Shown here in pieces: positions 22,580 to 25,437 of a stretch of 25,437 nucleotides of DNA; position 1 is the stretch's first letter, and every line of letters starts with the position of its first letter. The DNA is taken from assembly GCA_031421935.1 (NCBI GenBank), contig JANOPQ010000148.1:1-25437 (forward strand), in the 5' to 3' direction. Origin of the DNA: JAJTFW01 sp031421935 (lineage in GTDB: Bacteria; Bacteroidota; Bacteroidia; AKYH767-A; OLB10). The notes under the pieces were generated by a model. That model had not been told where the DNA came from, made no database searches, and saw only the letters and a program-made list of their open reading frames with translations. The translations under genes were made by a program, and so were the position numbers.

Positions 22580-22798
22580 TTACTTTCTGCTTTCCAATTC
22601 AATATTTTCAATATCCTTGATGCTAATATTTGCGTTATTCTCTAACATCAATATTTCTGAGTTCAAAACCTTTTGTTGACGTAAAACTTCACCACTTTTA
22701 AGAAATACTTTTACAATTTGATACCCCATTCCGCTTTCAGGAAGATTAACTAGCATTTCGATAAATCGATTTGGTAATTTTAATGATTGTGCTTCCAT
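22580..22798 (-). CDS. 72-residue protein of unknown function
   Basis: A short, probably soluble protein. It opens MEAQSLKLPNRFIEMLVNLP, has a beta-like core (GMGYQIVKVFLKSGEVLRQQ) and ends acidic (ISIKDIENIELESRK). I do not recognise the family. The ATG at 22798 lies 11 bases after the end of a start-less 55-codon open frame and downstream of the dual-OB-like gene on the same strand, so it may be the last gene of that unit. Residue composition looks like a real protein and not an AT-rich chance frame. No partner, active site or membrane segment can be named. Confidence 0.65.
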   Translation of the reverse strand: MEAQSLKLPNRFIEMLVNLPESGMGYQIVKVFLKSGEVLRQQKVLNSEILMLENNANISIKDIENIELESRK

Positions 22799-22809
22799 GT
22801 ATAAAGATT

Positions 22810-22977
22810 TTAGTATGGTGTTTGTTTGATAAATGAATCTTTTGATGTGCCGTAGGCAAAATAAGTTTCTTTTTCTCCTCCTTTTCTTTCGTAGTCAGGT
22901 TGTACTATTCTTCTTTGTAAAGAGTCTGTTTTATTGGGCTTTCCTAGATTAGCTTCTATTGTAATTTTAAAACAATT
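22810..22977 (-). pseudogene. Start-less 55-codon open frame, gene remnant or frameshift extension
   Basis: On the minus strand, the frame after TAA at 22978-22980 stays open for 55 codons to a TAA at 22810-22812, and contains no ATG, GTG or TTG. Its peptide has balanced, protein-like composition, for example ANLGKPNKTDSLQRRIVQPD followed by YERKGGEKETYFAYGTSKDS, unlike noise from AT-rich DNA. It overlaps the last codons of the dual-OB-like gene; skipping one T at its TTT-TAA end would join the two frames (KLF then KITIEANLG). It could therefore be a frameshifted C-terminal extension, a truncated gene, or a gene using ATT as start. It fills the otherwise unexplained gap before the 72-residue gene. 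Confidence 0.4.
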
Positions 22978-23794
22978 TTATTTGAGTTTCTTTTTTTGGA
23001 TAAAATACACCGATAATAACAAATGGATTTTTTGCTCTACGCATATGCCATTCTTTGGTGGTACCTAAAAACAAGTAAATATCTTTGTTCTTTATAAAAT
23101 TGGCTTCGTACTGTTCCCTTACTTTTTCTAAAGCGATTTTTTCGTTCCCTTCAGCAGCTCTCAAACAGTTCCAATATAAGGCTCCAATTTCCCAATCTTC
23201 GATCATCAAACGACTTGATTTCCCTAACTCATCGGTGAATCGGTAAAAGAATTTATAAGGCAGTTTTGGAATAATAATTTCTGGATTCGTTTCTTTAGCA
23301 AATAAATCACCTTGTTTTCTAAGCTCTTTCCATTCATCTTTCCACTCAGGTTCATCTTCTTCAATTTCTAAACCTATTATTGTAGTTGGTTTGAAAGTGG
23401 CTAGCGAAACATTTGTTGGTTCCTGTGAATCTTCAATTAGTTTGCTAAGGTTTGTGTATACATTTTGCAAACAAATATCTTTTCTCAATAGCCAATTGCT
23501 TTCGGTGTCTAAGCGATTGTGTAAAATTAAATCGCGAAAATCGTAGTGCTTTGGAGAATAGCTTTCAGGTCTAAAATCGTCTATGCGTTTATTTAATTCA
23601 AGTTCAATCCATGTATATTTTACATTATTCACTTTTCCAGATCCTTTTAAGTCAAGCAAGAAACTTAAAGGCACAGGGTAAATACGAATCCATTCGCCTT
23701 TTTCGAGCACACCAGCGGTACATACTAATTCATCATAATTTCGGGAGGGCAATGGATATGTTGTAACCGTAATAAGAACTTTTTTTCGTGCCAT
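22967..23794 (-). CDS. Dual OB-like domain protein
   Basis: A soluble 275-residue protein without signal peptide. The start KKVLITVTTYPLPSRNYDEL and then VCTAGVLEKGEWIRIYPVPL resemble the dual-OB domain family, whose members are expected to bind nucleic acid or nucleotides; this is recognition from memory of the pattern, not a search. The C-terminal half has LMIEDWEIGALYWNCLRAAE near 208-227 and the strand IYLFLGTTKEWHMRRAKNPF near 240-259, both well-ordered and probably conserved. It begins 2 bases after the DUF488 gene's stop, so the two are translationally linked and probably work together. Its catalytic activity, if any, is unknown. Confidence 0.75.
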   Translation of the reverse strand: MARKKVLITVTTYPLPSRNYDELVCTAGVLEKGEWIRIYPVPLSFLLDLKGSGKVNNVKYTWIELELNKRIDDFRPESYSPKHYDFRDLILHNRLDTESNWLLRKDICLQNVYTNLSKLIEDSQEPTNVSLATFKPTTIIGLEIEEDEPEWKDEWKELRKQGDLFAKETNPEIIIPKLPYKFFYRFTDELGKSSRLMIEDWEIGALYWNCLRAAEGNEKIALEKVREQYEANFIKNKDIYLFLGTTKEWHMRRAKNPFVIIGVFYPKKETQIKLF

Positions 23795-23796
23795 TC

Positions 23797-24714
23797 CTAA
23801 ATATGCTTTACTTCATAAGAAAAGGAGGGGAGTGATTCTATGGCTTCCGCTAAATGTTTACGATGACATTGACAAATATTTGCTTCAAAACAAGTGAGCG
23901 CAATCCGTTTGTGCTTTTTCAACAAATTCAATATTTCAGCTTGTGAATTGGTAGTCTTACTTAAATTGTTTTTACGATAGCGTAAAAATAGTTCGTCGTA
24001 ATCGGTTTGGGAAATTAATTCCTTTCGTTGTTCGGATTGTATACCTACTTCTGGGAAATGTAAATACTGAATGCCTAAACTCTCACAATTTCTTTTCAGT
24101 ATCGTTTTACTAAAGCCGTATTTCATACTCAAAGGATTGTTGCGTACATCAATCAAGACTTTAACATCATTCTTTAACAAACGAACTAAATATTCTTCCA
24201 GCGAAATTCCTTCGTAACCAATAGTAAATAATATTGATTTTGTTCCGTTTGGTTTCGCATCAATTACTTTTTGATATTCACTTTTACTTAAAAGGGTAGG
24301 AGCTTTTACGCTATTGATAGCATAAAATGGAAAGTTTACATAGGTGTGTTTCATCAAAGCATCGGCACTCATTTTCCCGTAATTGTTCTTTACATCCATT
24401 AAAACTTTCTTGTCGTCAGCTTTTAATTGATTAAAGTAATCTGTTTGGTCATTACGGATGAAGTGCGTTTCATTATCATTCACCATTCCTCTTTTGGTCA
24501 TAGCCCCTAAATCGGCATAGGCAGAATAGGAGAAGCAACCATATTTATAAGGAACAAAGTCGTAACAAGGACCTCCAATTCGAGATTCATTTTTTTGCAA
24601 ATCTGTTGATCCCGACTGCGTAAAGAGGAAAAGAAGTTTCTGTAATCGGATTTTTTCCAGTTGATCGTCAAACAATTGCAGTAAAGCCAATATTATTTTC
24701 CGTCGGTAAAACAT
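23797..24714 (-). CDS. Panacea-like/DUF488 fusion protein
   Basis: A 305-residue two-part protein. Residues 1-130 resemble the Panacea (DUF4065/SocA-like) fold: QLEKIRLQKLLFLFTQS at 18-34 and YDFVPYKYGCFSYSAYADLG at 51-70. That domain serves as an antitoxin or adaptor in several toxin-antitoxin systems. Residues 160-305 are DUF488: TIGYEG at 164-169, VLIDVRNNPLS at 186-196, YGFSK at 199-203, and the terminal Cys/His motif with Cys275, Glu277, Cys281, Cys283 and His284 (CFEANICQCHRKH), suggestive of a metal or catalytic site. The DUF488 call is strong, the Panacea call moderate. It has its own promoter and is the first gene of the two- to three-gene unit. Confidence 0.8.
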   Translation of the reverse strand: MFYRRKIILALLQLFDDQLEKIRLQKLLFLFTQSGSTDLQKNESRIGGPCYDFVPYKYGCFSYSAYADLGAMTKRGMVNDNETHFIRNDQTDYFNQLKADDKKVLMDVKNNYGKMSADALMKHTYVNFPFYAINSVKAPTLLSKSEYQKVIDAKPNGTKSILFTIGYEGISLEEYLVRLLKNDVKVLIDVRNNPLSMKYGFSKTILKRNCESLGIQYLHFPEVGIQSEQRKELISQTDYDELFLRYRKNNLSKTTNSQAEILNLLKKHKRIALTCFEANICQCHRKHLAEAIESLPSFSYEVKHI

Positions 24715-24718
24715 AAAG

Positions 24719-24748
24719 CGAAGTTATGGTTTTTAAGCATAGTTTCAA
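24719..24748 (-). promoter_or_regulatory. Promoter of the DUF488 unit, near-leaderless
   Basis: On the minus strand TAACTTCG (24719-24726, one base from TAnnTTTG) has a TTG (plus-strand CAA 24746-24748) exactly 19 bases upstream. Four bases, CTTT, separate it from the ATG at 24714. Confidence 0.5.
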
Positions 24749-24921
24749 TATAGGAATTGAATTCTATTAACGATTGGGTGTCAATTAAAGCTTTTGCTTA
24801 TCAGAGCTTGAGACCTACAATTACTTTATTACTTTCTTTGGTTTTAGTTCCAGAGTTACTTTGATGTAACTTACTATGGTTCTTTTTTTAATGTATTGGC
24901 ATTTCAACTTTAAAATAAGCT

Positions 24922-25437
24922 TTATTCTATGAAGTACTTGGTATAAAACTCAGCAAGAACAATATTAAATTTTTCTTTCAATGCTTTTTCAATTTCATTT
25001 TTCAGTGCAGGTATTTTTGCGAATCGTTTATAGAAAATTTCTCTATCACCAATTATATCAAGCCATTCAACCTTGAAGTTTGTGTAATCAAACTTTTCAG
25101 GATAGAGAAAGAATTTCATGTAGTCCGCAAGGTTTGTAAATGCTTCAAGACGTTTATCATCACTTTTAACATTGATGTTGTAAATGAAAATCATAGCATT
25201 GATGAAAACAAAACTTTGCATTTTAGGTCTGCCAGAACTTAGTGAATATGCTCCATTACCTTTTGTATTGTTTATGACAGATATGAATTGTTCAATGAAT
25301 TGATCAAAGTCAATAATGTTTTTGAATACAGCATTAGTGTATAAATCATCATTGAAATTTTCATCAAGTATTTTAATAATTTTATTTTTCAATTCTTCTC
25401 TAATGGTATCATCTGAAATTGTCCATAAAGAAACTAA
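24922..25437 (-). CDS. Unknown protein, 5' end beyond the window
   Basis: The apparent start TTG at 25392 is not the true start: the frame stays open to the right edge and adds LVSLWTISDDTIREE in front, so at least 171 residues are coded and the N-terminus is missing. The visible part is helical, soluble and rich in Phe, Asn and Lys, with segments such as FDQFIEQFISVINNTKGNGA and EAFTNLADYMKFFLYPEKF. I do not recognise the family. It is on the same strand as the DUF488 unit, 207 bases upstream; that gap holds a small AGTTAC/GTAACT hairpin (24854-24871) and the DUF488 promoter, so the two are probably separate transcripts. Confidence 0.7.
   Translation of the reverse strand, partial: LVSLWTISDDTIREELKNKIIKILDENFNDDLYTNAVFKNIIDFDQFIEQFISVINNTKGNGAYSLSSGRPKMQSFVFINAMIFIYNINVKSDDKRLEAFTNLADYMKFFLYPEKFDYTNFKVEWLDIIGDREIFYKRFAKIPALKNEIEKALKEKFNIVLAEFYTKYFIE

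Noticed and set aside
24854..24871. AGTTAC-TTTGAT-GTAACT hairpin as terminator of the edge gene
   Set aside because: Only six pairs, AT-rich, and no T run after it on the minus strand.

Overview
The window looks like chromosomal DNA from a member of the Bacteroidota. The evidence is two proteins with type IX secretion (T9SS) C-terminal sorting domains, a GldA-type ABC ATPase, promoter elements of the Bacteroidota form (-7 motif TAnnTTTG, sometimes with a TTG about 19-23 bases upstream), and the gene order miaB / sigma-54 activator / lptE / TPR protein / secG / groS / groL, which I know as a recurrent arrangement in this phylum. Genus cannot be set from the window. No rRNA, tRNA, CRISPR array, transposase or phage gene was seen.

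Layout. Bases 1-6000 hold the 3' end of a secreted T9SS cargo gene, then divergent rsgA (-) and gldA (+), metK with a strong terminator, and a 666-residue secreted protein with a SprB-like repeat and a T9SS tail. Bases 6000-9400 hold a DUF2461 gene (-), a small lysine-rich/aspartate-rich protein (+), anmK (-) and a short-chain type acyl-CoA dehydrogenase (+). Bases 9406-12548 hold a two-gene polysaccharide export unit: an outer-membrane Wza-like lipoprotein and a Wzc-like tyrosine autokinase. murF (-) follows. Bases 14011-14658 are a gene-free patch packed with dispersed palindromes and short repeats. Bases 14659-22323 are a run of minus-strand housekeeping genes. miaB, the activator, lptE and the TPR gene overlap by 1-4 bases and secG follows 9 bases later. 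groS-groL lie below two hairpins.

The right end (22580-25437, all minus strand) is the least ordinary part. A gene with an N-terminal Panacea/DUF4065-like region and a C-terminal DUF488 domain is followed 2 bases later by a dual-OB-like protein. After that come a start-less open frame of 55 codons and a 72-residue orphan. A gene of unknown function runs off the right edge. The compact pair with its own promoter is my best candidate for an undescribed nucleic-acid-associated or conflict (toxin-antitoxin or defence) cassette; this is inference.

Other themes are promoter -7 elements sitting only 4-6 bases before start codons (near-leaderless transcripts), CTGACA/TGTCAG dyads upstream of both miaB and groES-groEL, and palindromic repeats that have apparently entered the coding sequence of the TPR gene, giving three LASRASAS peptide copies.
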